Made by a program: the position numbers and the translations under genes. Under the pieces are notes generated by a model. It saw nothing but the letters and a program-made list of their open reading frames with translations. It made no database searches and was not told the origin of the DNA. A DNA stretch of 64,000 bases from Fibrobacterota bacterium. GTDB lineage: Bacteria > Fibrobacterota > Fibrobacteria > UBA11236. Shown piece by piece: positions 43,595-52,280 of this stretch. The stretch is from contig JAQBPN010000003.1 in the NCBI GenBank assembly GCA_028287505.1, forward strand, positions 1 through 64,000, written 5' to 3'. The first letter of the stretch is position 1; each line of letters starts with the position of its first letter.

Positions 43595-44503
43595 TCAGAC
43601 GGCGGGAGCCGGCTGGAATCTCAGTTTCAATCTCAAGACCGGCGGGGAATCCGAGGGAAGCGCGCGCAAGGAGGCTTGCTCCCGTGCATATCTTTCCCGG
43701 ATCTCCGCGGACGAACCGCATCGGGAAACGTCCTTCGCGGCCAGCCAGGACAGCATGGCTGCGTTGGTTTCACGGATTCCGTTGGCGGGAAAGGCGGGCA
43801 GGAACGCGGCTTGGATCATGCGCAAAGGCCGCTTCAGGCGACCATGGGCCCAGGGAGCCAGGAAGGGCGCATCCAGGATGGCGAACCCGTAATGTTCCGC
43901 GAACCGGGCCAAGGGGAGGTTGGGTCTGGTTCCACCCACCAGGCGGCGGAGCCATTTATTGTGTTTGGCATCGTACTCGATTTCCTTCGGGGCGCCCCGG
44001 AAGAAATGGAAAGCCTGCCGGTGGCAATCCAGGAAGGATTCCAGATCGGGTCTTTCCGCCATGACGGCGAAAGTCCGTTCGGAATGGCAGAGCTTCATGG
44101 AAAACAGGTACCGCGTCCCGCCGCAGGCCCGCATCCTGCCCATATCCACCTGCGCTCTCTGGCCCGGCGCCAACTCTCCCGGCCCGGATTCCCGCAAACG
44201 CATGACGCGGATATCCCGTACGCGTTTCCGGACAAGGTCATACCCCCCGGAATAGCCCGCATCCCTGAGGAGGCGGTACGCTTCGATGGACCGCGGTCGC
44301 TTGTCCGCTTCCAGGTAGCGATGCAGGATATCGAGGTGCGGCTCCAGTTTCCCCAAGGGGCGTCCGTTGCCGTCCGCATCGGGCCTGGGAGCATTCGGGG
44401 CCAGGTATTTCTTGAGGGTATTCCGGCTCATGCCCAGCATCACCGCAATCTTGCGGCGGGAATACCCCTGGCCGATGAGTATGTGGACGTATTCGAAATC
44501 CAT
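43595..44503 (-). CDS. IS21-type transposase-like (IstA) protein, short and with altered catalytic triad
   Basis: 302 residues from the ATG at 44503, which has ggagggtgatc upstream. The frame is open further upstream but without a ribosome site. An HTH (about 5-35, VHILIGQGYSRRKIAVMLGMSRNTLKKYL) and an rve-type core (QVDMGRMRACGGTRYLFSMKLCHSERTF, EIEYDAKHNK) are recognisable. In IS21 IstA the third catalytic residue lies in KG-x-VER; here the aligned segment is HGRLKRPLRMI, so Glu is Lys. It lacks the roughly 200 C-terminal residues of full IstA, there is no istB gene, and no terminal repeats are obvious. Likely an immobilised or repurposed copy. Confidence 0.75.
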   Translation of the reverse strand: MDFEYVHILIGQGYSRRKIAVMLGMSRNTLKKYLAPNAPRPDADGNGRPLGKLEPHLDILHRYLEADKRPRSIEAYRLLRDAGYSGGYDLVRKRVRDIRVMRLRESGPGELAPGQRAQVDMGRMRACGGTRYLFSMKLCHSERTFAVMAERPDLESFLDCHRQAFHFFRGAPKEIEYDAKHNKWLRRLVGGTRPNLPLARFAEHYGFAILDAPFLAPWAHGRLKRPLRMIQAAFLPAFPANGIRETNAAMLSWLAAKDVSRCGSSAEIRERYAREQASLRALPSDSPPVLRLKLRFQPAPAV

Positions 44504-44804
44504 GATCACCCTCCGCTTCGACGGGGCGCGCCGGGGCCGATTAATATAAGGGGGATTGCATCGGTCAGGATGGGAAATCGGAAAGGCGGGAAACGGATTC
44601 GCCTTCATTCGCGACCGTCGATCCAAGTCGTAACAAGGAGGTTTCCCTTAATCCGGGGAATATTCCATGATCCCATTCACAAATGAAATCGGGAAAATAC
44701 GGCTCCGCTGTTTTGCGGCGGAAAACATTTTTTTCATTTGCGATTGGAATGGTCGATTGGCGGCGGGAATGGCCGCGGATTCCCGGCTTGGTGCGGGTCC
44801 CGGA
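44504..44804. other. Intergenic stretch beside the IS21-like gene
   Basis: 301 bases without a supported gene, between the start of the transposase-like gene and the 3' end of the sugar dehydrogenase gene. It contains AAGTCGTAACAAGG (44625-44638), identical to the universally conserved 16S rRNA segment around E. coli position 1492, followed by an unrelated sequence. I see no IS terminal inverted repeats. Confidence 0.45.
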
Positions 44805-46166
44805 TTAGAAAAACCTGGCGCGCACCACGCCGCCTGGCAGGTCTTTGGGCAATTCCAGCCACGCAGGACGGTCGGAAACCGCGCCGCTGGATTCCCAGAT
44901 CCTTACTCCGTTCATACCGAACAGGGCCAAACCGCGCTTACCGGCGGGAAGCAGCACCCGACCGGCCGCGATCATCAATCGACGGGATCCGGAAGCGATG
45001 CGGGTGGCTTTGGGGCCTTGGACTTGGAACAACGCTCCGTCGCCGGTCGAGGTGTTGTCCTCGGCGGAACCCTGGGCCACGCCTTGGGCGCGGTTTCCGC
45101 GCGTCAGATAATAAAGCCTGCCGTCGGGCCCGGCTTTGAGATCGATGGGCCGCTGGATTCCCGTGGCGAAGGATTTTGGGGCATTGCCATTGGCCGGATC
45201 CAGAGTCTTGATCCAACCGCCGCAATAGTCGGCGAAGAAATACAGGTCGGCATATTCCGCGCCGAAGGAGTTCAGTCCCGGATGGTAGAAGGTTCCGCCC
45301 GTGATGGCGCAAGCCCCATCGTGGGAATAGGCGGAGAGCGGATCCCCGTAGGTTCCGATCAGTCCTCCCGGAGCGGTGGCGGCATGGCCTTCGGCCTTCG
45401 GCCACCCGTAATTGGCGCCGGCCTTGCCTTCGTCGATTTCCTCGAAGGTCCCTTCGCCCACGTCGTTGATGAAGATCCTTCCCGTGATGGGATGGACTGC
45501 GGTGGTGAACGGATTCCGCAGCCCCAGCGCCCAGATCGCGCGCGCGGACCCGGTTGCGGTCTTGAAGAAGGGATTGTCCTCGGGGATGCTCCCGTCCGGA
45601 TTGATGCGGAGAATCTTGCCCAGCAAGGCGGACAGGGATTGGCTGTATACGTTGTTGGTATTGTTCCCGGCCGCGATGTACAGTTTGCCATCCTTTCCGA
45701 AATGGATGGCTCCGCCGTTGTGCCAGCCCACTTCGGTCAGGTTGTCCAATTCCAGAAGCACGGATTCCCCGCCCGTGGCCGCGTCCCCATCGGCCCGGAA
45801 GCGGCTGACGCGGTTGTGGGAGGGGTTCTTGGCGGTGTAATAGACGTACACGTATGGACTGGCCTGATAGGCGGGATCCAACGCGATGCCGAGCAACCCC
45901 CTTTCCTGGGTGTAGTCGGCGTCCAGGGTCAGGAATGGGGAGGGCAGGAGCGCGCCGTTTTTGAAGATCCGCACGCGGCCGTTTTTTTCACAGAGGAAAA
46001 CGCGTCCATCCGGGGCGATTTCCATGGCAGATGGGTTGAGGCCCGCCAGCAATTTCGTTTCCGTGAACCCGGGGGGCAGGGCCGCCGCCCGGACCGGATG
46101 GATGCTCATGGCGAGTCCGAGCCAGCCGCAAAGCAGAGCCGTCGGAATCCGGATGGGGGGGCGCAA
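44805..46166 (-). CDS. Secreted PQQ-type glucose/sorbosone dehydrogenase-like protein
   Basis: 453 residues. A signal peptide (IPTALLCGWLGLAMSIHPVRA) is followed by a six-bladed GSDH propeller: AMEIAPDGRVFLCEKNGRVRIF, ERGLLGIALDPAYQASPYVYVYYT, GWHNGGAIHFGKDGKLYIAAGNN, GLRNPFTTAVHPITGRIFINDVGEGTFEEIDEG and NYGWPKAEG. The C-terminus (about 395-453, LALFGMNGVRIWESSG, GGVVRARFF) looks like a worn sorting-type beta domain. The family oxidises sugars outside the cytoplasm, often with PQQ. It follows the DUF1080 gene by 3 nt in an AraC-led operon. Confidence 0.88.
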   Translation of the reverse strand: MRPPIRIPTALLCGWLGLAMSIHPVRAAALPPGFTETKLLAGLNPSAMEIAPDGRVFLCEKNGRVRIFKNGALLPSPFLTLDADYTQERGLLGIALDPAYQASPYVYVYYTAKNPSHNRVSRFRADGDAATGGESVLLELDNLTEVGWHNGGAIHFGKDGKLYIAAGNNTNNVYSQSLSALLGKILRINPDGSIPEDNPFFKTATGSARAIWALGLRNPFTTAVHPITGRIFINDVGEGTFEEIDEGKAGANYGWPKAEGHAATAPGGLIGTYGDPLSAYSHDGACAITGGTFYHPGLNSFGAEYADLYFFADYCGGWIKTLDPANGNAPKSFATGIQRPIDLKAGPDGRLYYLTRGNRAQGVAQGSAEDNTSTGDGALFQVQGPKATRIASGSRRLMIAAGRVLLPAGKRGLALFGMNGVRIWESSGAVSDRPAWLELPKDLPGGVVRARFF

Positions 46167-46169
46167 ACC

Positions 46170-47159
46170 TTATTTCCAGCCCGGGAATTTCCCGGCCGGG
46201 ACCCGCCGCCCGTCCGGGGTGACGCCGTCGCCCACGAGTCCGGGGCGCAATCCGCCGTGGCCGGCGAGGCGTCGTGGAGCGCGGGAATCATGATCGGCCA
46301 GGGAGACGGGTTTCCCGTTCAGGGGCTTGAGGGTGTGGGGCTCCAATTCCATGATTTCGAAATTCCGATACCAGATCTCGTTCACTTCGGACTGGATGGC
46401 TATGCCGCCCCGATCGCAGGGAATCCTCTTGGCGGGATCCGCGTCCGTCGCGACGGCCCGCAGGCGGAAATTCCATCCCTCCGTGCGAAGTTCTCCGTTC
46501 AGCAGAAAGCGTCCCAGGCTGTCGCCGTAGACGTAGGCTTCTCCATGGTTCCATTCCCCCATGGGTTTTTCCGGATTGGGAAAAGAGCTGTATACGATTC
46601 TCTTGGTCTCCGACCAGGGGTCATTGATCCAATCGGTTCCGCCCTGGGTCTTGGGCAGGAAAAGCTGGGTGCCCGGTTTCACGGTCGTGGCGATATAGGG
46701 TCCCAGGCCCGTCGCGGACCAAAGCGTCCAGGGGGAGTCTTCCGCCCTGCGCATGTTGATTTCGATGGAGCGGGGCCGCTTGGCCGTGGTCTTTCCCGTC
46801 AGGGCGGCGTCGTTGTCGATGTGGAATACCAGACCCGCGTTCTGGGATCCGCCTTCGGCGCTGAAGCGGTAGTCCACCCGCACCCGGTACCAGGAGTATT
46901 GCTTCCGGGTAATCAGATGTCCTTCCAGATTGGTGAATCCGCCCGCGTGGGCCTTGGGCACGTGGATCATCCCGTTCTCGGCATAGAAGGCGTCCTGCGC
47001 CGCAAGGTCGGCAACGCCGACACCCTCGAAGTAGGCGAAAAAGCCGTCCAGGGAGGTGCCGTTGAACAGGGAGACCCATCCGGAATCCGCTTTGGTCGGC
47101 GGGGTGCCGGCCGAGGCGAAGGTTGCGGCCGCAAGGCATGTGAATATGGATAAACGCAT
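46170..47159 (-). CDS. Secreted DUF1080 protein (3-keto-disaccharide hydrolase family)
   Basis: 329 residues with a signal peptide (MRLSIFTCLAAATFASAG). The DUF1080 jelly-roll includes SGWVSLFNGTSLDGFFAYF, AENGMIHVP, LEGHLITRKQYSWYRVRVDYRFS, NAGLVFHIDNDAA, SIEINMRRAED and GEAYVYGDSLGRFLLNGELR, ending GGIAIQSEVNEIWYRNFEIMEL. Members hydrolyse 3-keto-glycosides or bind glycans. The gene sits between an AraC-type regulator and a sugar dehydrogenase, which fits oxidation of a sugar followed by cleavage of the keto-sugar. Roughly 40 residues after the domain are unlike the family. Confidence 0.9.
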   Translation of the reverse strand: MRLSIFTCLAAATFASAGTPPTKADSGWVSLFNGTSLDGFFAYFEGVGVADLAAQDAFYAENGMIHVPKAHAGGFTNLEGHLITRKQYSWYRVRVDYRFSAEGGSQNAGLVFHIDNDAALTGKTTAKRPRSIEINMRRAEDSPWTLWSATGLGPYIATTVKPGTQLFLPKTQGGTDWINDPWSETKRIVYSSFPNPEKPMGEWNHGEAYVYGDSLGRFLLNGELRTEGWNFRLRAVATDADPAKRIPCDRGGIAIQSEVNEIWYRNFEIMELEPHTLKPLNGKPVSLADHDSRAPRRLAGHGGLRPGLVGDGVTPDGRRVPAGKFPGWK

Positions 47160-47244
47160 AGTGTCCGTTTATCGAAACTAAGGCGGCGGAAGCCGGGAAT
47201 TTTGTAAAAATCAGGGGAAAACTTGGATTTCCGAGGGTATCGAC

Positions 47245-48102
47245 TTAATCCGATCCGGAGCGGACCTGGCTGGGCGGCAGGCCGTATTGCTTCCGGAAGA
47301 TGCGGGAGAAATAGGCCACATCATCCAACCCAATCTCCTCCGAAATTCCGGTGATGGAGAGGTTGGTTTCCCGCAATAGTTCCATCGCTTTGATCATCCG
47401 GCAATTGCGCTGGTATTCCTTGATGCTGAAGCCGGTATCCCTTTTGAAGATTTCCCCGAAGTATTGGGGGCTCAGGCAGAAATGGCGGGCGAGTTCCGGA
47501 ACCCCGAATCTGCCTTTCAGATTCGCCTGGATGAAGTCCTTGGCCATCCTCACCGTGGAATCATTCTGGCGATGATGAGGATCGTTGGCCCTGCCAGTGG
47601 GCGCGATCAGAATTCCGATCACGCTGCTTACCACGGTAAGCAATCTCCCTCGGATGGATTCCATGGGATATCTGCCGTTTTCTTCCTTCAGTCTGCCGAG
47701 GCTGTCGCGGAGTTCCGATCGGATCAAATCGGTGAAGGGCCCATCCGGCAACGCCGCGGGCGGAGATTGGGACAAGGAATCCGGGGCGGCGAAATCGAAG
47801 GAGAAGCCCAGATAGAGCTGGTCGAAGGCGTCCGAGTCGCCCGTCCGGAATTGATGCTTCTCCCCCGGCCGGACCAGGAGGATTTCTTCCGGTTCGCATT
47901 TCGAGACGTCTTCTCCGCGTTGGAGAAACCCGCGCCCGCCGCCGATGAAAATGAGTTCCCAGAACGGATGGGAATGCAGGGCTCCGCGATGCCCGCGCGG
48001 AAAGCTTACGAAGCCAAGCAGATCCAAGCGGACGCCGACCTCGGCCTCCCATTGAACGCGATTCAAACGGCTGTCTTTTTCCGAGACGGCGGCAAGTGTC
48101 AT
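47245..48102 (-). CDS. AraC-family transcriptional regulator
   Basis: 285 residues. An N-terminal cupin-like sensor (about 25-110, FPRGHRGALHSHPFWELIFIGGGRGFLQRG, ILLVRPGEKHQF) is joined to a double HTH (about 185-280, FGVPELARHFCLSPQYFGEIFKRDTGFSIKEYQRNCRM and LSITGISEEIGLDDVAYFSRIFRKQYGLPPSQVR). It lies 85 nt upstream of the DUF1080 - sugar dehydrogenase pair in the same direction and probably senses a sugar to control them. A tandem 20-bp repeat upstream (48238-48277) is a candidate binding site. Ribosome site: gggggatt. Confidence 0.93.
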   Translation of the reverse strand: MTLAAVSEKDSRLNRVQWEAEVGVRLDLLGFVSFPRGHRGALHSHPFWELIFIGGGRGFLQRGEDVSKCEPEEILLVRPGEKHQFRTGDSDAFDQLYLGFSFDFAAPDSLSQSPPAALPDGPFTDLIRSELRDSLGRLKEENGRYPMESIRGRLLTVVSSVIGILIAPTGRANDPHHRQNDSTVRMAKDFIQANLKGRFGVPELARHFCLSPQYFGEIFKRDTGFSIKEYQRNCRMIKAMELLRETNLSITGISEEIGLDDVAYFSRIFRKQYGLPPSQVRSGSD

Positions 48103-48237
48103 GATAGTTGAATCCCCCGATCCAAAGGTATCTCATCGGCGGGATCGCCACAACCGGATTCATCCCATTCCAGGCCGAAAACATGGGCTTTTTTGGCGGA
48201 TTCGAGCCTAAACCGGGCACGATGGGGGAGGAAGTCC

Positions 48238-48277
48238 GTTTACCGGAAAGGAAACATGTTTACCGGAATGGAAACGT
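48238..48277. repeat. Tandem 20-bp operator-like repeats
   Basis: GTTTACCGGAAAGGAAACAT (48238-48257) is followed immediately by GTTTACCGGAATGGAAACGT (48258-48277), two mismatches in 20. Each unit is itself an imperfect palindrome, GTTT-N-CC...GG-AAAC. They lie 136-176 bp upstream of the AraC gene start and just after the end of the MEDS kinase gene. AraC proteins bind pairs of direct repeats about 20 bp apart. Confidence 0.55.
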
Positions 48278-48292
48278 GATCGGGCGCCGAGA

Positions 48293-50899
48293 CTAACCGG
48301 GGCCGGAGATTTTCGACTGATCCAAAAGCTCTCTCACCTTGAGATGGAGGTTCGACTGGCCGAAAGGCTTTTGCAGGAACTTGGCGCCCGGATCGAGGAT
48401 GCCGCCCGGCAGGAAGATGTTGTCGGTATAGCCGGACATGAAAAGAATGCGCATGTCGGGGTGGACCAGCTTCAGGCGTTCGGCCATGGCGGCTCCGTTC
48501 ATGTTCGGCATCACCACATCGGTAAGCAGGAGATCGATGCTCTGGCATCTTTCGCCGAGGATGAGCCCTTCCGCCCCATCCTTGGCTTCCAGCACGGTAT
48601 ACCCTTGCGCGGAAAGGGTGCGCAGGATGAATTTGCGCACGGTCTCTTCATCTTCGACCAGCAGGATGGTTTCCGTGCGGTGCTTCGGAACCCGGTTGCC
48701 CGCTCCGCCATCGGCGGATCCGGATTCGTGGATGCGCTCGACGATGGGCAGGTAGATCTTGAATTCGGAACCTCGTCCCGGTTCGCTCTCCACGGAAATG
48801 AGGCCCCCGCTTTGCTTGATGATGCCGTAAACGCTGGAGAGGCCCAAGCCCGTGCCCTTGCCTACTTCCTTGGTGGTGAAAAAGGGCTCGAAGATCCGCC
48901 CCTTGATGTCCGCGGTCATGCCGGTTCCGGTATCGCGCACGGACAGCATCACGTGCGGCCGGCTCGGCGTTCCGTCCGAGGCTTTGTCGAGGATGACGTT
49001 CGAGGTTTCGAAAGTGAGGCGGCCGCCGTTGGGCATGGCATCCCTGGCATTGAGCACAAGGTTCAGGATAATCTGCTGGATTTGGCCGGGATCCGCTCTG
49101 ACCGTTCCCAAAGCCGGTTCCAGCACGGATTCCAAATGGATGTGCTCGCCGATCAGGCGCCGCAGCATGCGATCCATGTCCTCGACGGTTTCGTTCAAGT
49201 CGAAAACGGTGGGGGCCAGGATCTGCTTACGGCTGTAAGCCAGCAGTTGTTGGGTCAAGGAGGCGGCGCGCTCGCCGGCGCGTTTTATTTCGCCCAGGTA
49301 CTCCGCCAGGCTGTCGCTTTCGTCCACCATGCCCAAGGCCATTTCACTGTACCCGTTGATGGCGGTGAGCAGGTTGTTGAAATCATGGGCGATACCCCCG
49401 GCCAGCCTGCCAACGGCCTCCATTTTCTGGGCTTGGCGCAGGTGCTCTTCCGTCTCCTTGAGGTCGCCGATATCGATGCAGCTGCCGATGAATCCGAGAA
49501 AGGTTCCGTCCGGGGAAAAGCGGGGCGTGCCCGTGTCCAACAGACAGCGATAGGTTCCGTCCCGACGGAGATAGCGGTATTCCAGGCGGAACGGAGAGCG
49601 GGCGCCGACGGCCTTTTCATAGATATTCCCGACTTTCGCGGCATCTTCGGGATGCATGCCTTCCATCAACCCCAAGGCCAGTTCGGCGTCCAGGCTGCGC
49701 CCGGTGAATTCCAGCCATGGCTTGTTCACGTAGGTGCAGGTGCCGGAGGCGTCGGTCATCCACATGAGCACGGGAGCCGAATCCGCCATGGTCCGGAAAC
49801 GTTTTTCGCTTTCGGTGAGGGCCGCCTCGAAGCGCTTGCGCTCGGTGATGTCCCGGCTGATCTTGGAAGCGCCGATAATGGTTCCCTTGCCGTCCCTGAT
49901 GGGGGAGACGGTCAGGGAAATATCGATAAGCGATCCGTCTTTGCGCTTCCGCTCCGTTTCGTAATGATCGACGCGCTCTCCGCCGCGGATGCGTGCCAGT
50001 ATTTCCGGTTCCTCATCGTCCCGGCCGGGCGGGATGAGAATGGCGCTTACGAATTGGCCGATGGCCTCCTCGGCGGTGTATCCGAAAATGCTTTCCGCGC
50101 TTTTGTTCCACGAGGTGACGATTCCGGAAAGGTCGGTGCCGATGATGGCGTCATGGGAGGACTCGACGATGGCGGTGAGCCGCGTGCCCGCTTCGTTCAT
50201 TTCCCGCAGATCCTCGACCTGCCGGCCCAGTTTGGCCGTGGCTATCCGATACGCCTCCTCGATCCGCGTCCGCTCCGTGATTTCCGCTTCCAGCGAGTTT
50301 GCTTTCTGCTGCAAGGCGGCCACCGATCGGAGGCGCTCCTCTTTCGGCGCTTGATCCTGATAGGATTCCGCCGGGATTATTCCGGTATGCTCGCTGCAGA
50401 TGTGGGCGAACAGTTTTCCCTGGGAAGAGTCGCCGAATCCGTTGATGGGATAGGCGCAGAAAAGTGAAAAAGCGAAAGTCTTTCCAAGCTTGTTCCAGAG
50501 CTGCTCGAGTCCGATGGCGGCATCCGGTTTTCCGTCCGCCCAGAGCAAGGCGACCATTTCGCCGAACGCGCGCAACGCCGGCCGCCCTTTCCCGGTTTTG
50601 GCGATCGCGCCGCCGATGGTGGTCATGAACCGGTCTTCGTCGGGAAGGCCGTCCACCATGAATTTCGCCAGGGTCTGCCTGGCGTCCAGGATCAACAGTT
50701 GTCCCCGGGATTTCACCAACGCCATGTCGATGCCGTGCGAAGAGAGGGCCTCCTCCAACGATTTCCCGTGGGTTTCCGTGCAAATGATAATGGCGCCTTC
50801 GCCCGCGCCCAGCCCCGCTCCGATGAACGCGCTCACCGTATCGATGAGAACGCCGTCGTTTTCGTAGAACTGGACGAAATGTCCGCTATCGTCCGGCAT
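48293..50899 (-). CDS. MEDS-PAS-PAS hybrid histidine kinase with receiver
   Basis: 868 residues from the ATG at 50899 (MPDDSGHFVQFYENDGVL, the usual start of a MEDS domain); the frame extends to 51064 without a better site. Order: MEDS sensor (about 5-175, QFYENDGVLIDTV, AIIICTETHGKSLEEAL, LLILDARQTLAKFM), coiled linker, two PAS/PAC units (about 240-365 and 370-500), HisKA (His in LAGGIAHDFNNLLTAINGYSEMAL), HATPase (NLVLNARDAMPNGGRL, DTGTGM, GTGLGLSSVYGIIKQSGG) and a C-terminal receiver (VEDEETVRKFI, DLLLTDVVMPNMNG, FLQKPFGQ). MEDS domains respond to C1 or hydrocarbon substrates in DcmR and MtrR-type proteins. No target is adjacent. Confidence 0.92.
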   Translation of the reverse strand: MPDDSGHFVQFYENDGVLIDTVSAFIGAGLGAGEGAIIICTETHGKSLEEALSSHGIDMALVKSRGQLLILDARQTLAKFMVDGLPDEDRFMTTIGGAIAKTGKGRPALRAFGEMVALLWADGKPDAAIGLEQLWNKLGKTFAFSLFCAYPINGFGDSSQGKLFAHICSEHTGIIPAESYQDQAPKEERLRSVAALQQKANSLEAEITERTRIEEAYRIATAKLGRQVEDLREMNEAGTRLTAIVESSHDAIIGTDLSGIVTSWNKSAESIFGYTAEEAIGQFVSAILIPPGRDDEEPEILARIRGGERVDHYETERKRKDGSLIDISLTVSPIRDGKGTIIGASKISRDITERKRFEAALTESEKRFRTMADSAPVLMWMTDASGTCTYVNKPWLEFTGRSLDAELALGLMEGMHPEDAAKVGNIYEKAVGARSPFRLEYRYLRRDGTYRCLLDTGTPRFSPDGTFLGFIGSCIDIGDLKETEEHLRQAQKMEAVGRLAGGIAHDFNNLLTAINGYSEMALGMVDESDSLAEYLGEIKRAGERAASLTQQLLAYSRKQILAPTVFDLNETVEDMDRMLRRLIGEHIHLESVLEPALGTVRADPGQIQQIILNLVLNARDAMPNGGRLTFETSNVILDKASDGTPSRPHVMLSVRDTGTGMTADIKGRIFEPFFTTKEVGKGTGLGLSSVYGIIKQSGGLISVESEPGRGSEFKIYLPIVERIHESGSADGGAGNRVPKHRTETILLVEDEETVRKFILRTLSAQGYTVLEAKDGAEGLILGERCQSIDLLLTDVVMPNMNGAAMAERLKLVHPDMRILFMSGYTDNIFLPGGILDPGAKFLQKPFGQSNLHLKVRELLDQSKISGPG

Positions 50900-51255
50900 T
50901 GGCCAGCGTCCCTGTGGAGCGGATAGCGGTGAAAGGCGGATTGGTTTCCCTTCCGTCCTGGAATCGGATAACCCGGTTTTCAGGGATTCATTTTCCGTGC
51001 GTATCTTCAATCGACGGCCCCCGACGCCTGCAAACAAACTAATACAATCCACATTCCCAAGCAATATCGTAGTGTTCCGGATGGTCCCCGCGGGCCCAAA
51101 GTCCGGCAGGCCGCCGGGACTGGCGCCTGTCCAGGGGAAACGGCCGATTTTGGCCTTGGGTATGCCTGAAAAATCCTTTCAAAAGGGATTCCGGGAAGGT
51201 TATTTCAATAGAACTTGTCCACCCGCGGCAAGGTCCGGCCAAATAAGGGGTGTGT

Positions 51256-51735
51256 ATGGAGCTACTGCAAAAAGGCGCCCAGGCGCCTTCGTTTACACTA
51301 CGTTCGACTCCGGATCAGAATCTCTCCCTGGAGGATTTCCGGGGCAAGAACCTGGTGCTCTGTTTCTATCCGGCCGATTGGAGCCCGGTATGCGGCGATG
51401 AGCTCGCCTTGTTCAACGAAGTGCTTCCCATGATCCGGAAATACGACGCGGAGTTCGTGGCCATTTCCGTCGATGGCGCTTGGTGCCATCAGGCTTTCAA
51501 AAAGGATCGCAAGTTGCGCTTTCCCCTGCTTTCGGATTTCGAACCCAAGGGTGAAGTGTCCAGAAAGTACGGCGCCTATCGGGAAAAAGAGGGCGAAAGC
51601 GCCAGGGCCCTGTTCGTCCTCAACGGAGACGGGGTGATCCATTGGAGTTATCTCTCGCCCGTGGGGATCAATCCCGGCGCGGATGGAATCCTGGCGGCCC
51701 TTGAGTCCCTTCCGGTGGAAGAGGCCGCATCATGA
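51256..51735 (+). CDS. AhpC/TSA-family peroxiredoxin
   Basis: 159 residues from the ATG at 51256 (taagggg 5 nt upstream); an in-frame GTG at 51250 has worse spacing. The peroxidatic Cys is in FYPADWSPVCGDELALF (P-x3-S-x2-C instead of T), with a further Cys in GAWCHQAFKKD. Typical later stretches are FPLLSDFEPKGEVSRKYGAY and RALFVLNGDGVIHWSYLSP. It reduces peroxides using a thiol donor. The next gene, a DsbA-fold thiol protein, overlaps it by ATGA and could be that donor. Confidence 0.93.
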   Translation: MELLQKGAQAPSFTLRSTPDQNLSLEDFRGKNLVLCFYPADWSPVCGDELALFNEVLPMIRKYDAEFVAISVDGAWCHQAFKKDRKLRFPLLSDFEPKGEVSRKYGAYREKEGESARALFVLNGDGVIHWSYLSPVGINPGADGILAALESLPVEEAAS

Positions 51736-52280
51736 TAGGCGAAGCCAGACTTTCGGTCCCCATCGGTCCGTCGGATCATGTGCGCGGTTCCGCGAATGCC
51801 CCGGTGGAATTGGTCGAATACGGAGACTTCGAATGCCCGAGTTGCGGAAGGGCCTATCCAATCGCCAAGCACGTGCTGGAAAAGATGAACGGCGTCCTTA
51901 AATTCGCCTTCCGGAATTTCCCCTTGACCCAGCAGCATCCCGACGCCGTGAATGCGGCCAGGGCGGCTGAGGCCGCCGGCTTGCAAGGCCGCTTCTGGCA
52001 GATGCACGATATCCTGTTCGAAAACCAGGAGTATCTGGACTACGAAAGTCTCCTGCAATATGCGGTGGAATTACGCATCGATGCGAATCGGTTCGCGCGC
52101 GACTTCCGCAGTCCCAAAGTGGAGCGGAAAGTCCTGGCGGACTTCGAAAGCGGGGTCCGATCGGGCGTGAACGGCACGCCCACCTTTTTCATCAATGGGA
52201 TCCGCTACGATGGGGATTGGTCATACTATTCCCTGCTGCAGGTACTCCAGTCGGTGGCGGCGGAAGCCAATTTCGTTTGA
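51732..52280 (+). CDS. DsbA-family thiol-disulfide protein, cytosolic
   Basis: 182 residues and no signal peptide. The thioredoxin-fold active site CPSC is in VEYGDFECPSCGRAYP, with the helical insert (about 60-135, FRNFPLTQQHPDAVNAARAAEAAGLQGRFWQMHDILFENQ) and cis-Pro in GVNGTPTFFING. This matches DSBA-like/FrnE-type cytosolic members. Its start overlaps the peroxiredoxin stop (ATGA). The last 89 bases overlap, on the opposite strand, the 3' end of the PepSY membrane protein gene. Confidence 0.92.
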   Translation: MIGEARLSVPIGPSDHVRGSANAPVELVEYGDFECPSCGRAYPIAKHVLEKMNGVLKFAFRNFPLTQQHPDAVNAARAAEAAGLQGRFWQMHDILFENQEYLDYESLLQYAVELRIDANRFARDFRSPKVERKVLADFESGVRSGVNGTPTFFINGIRYDGDWSYYSLLQVLQSVAAEANFV

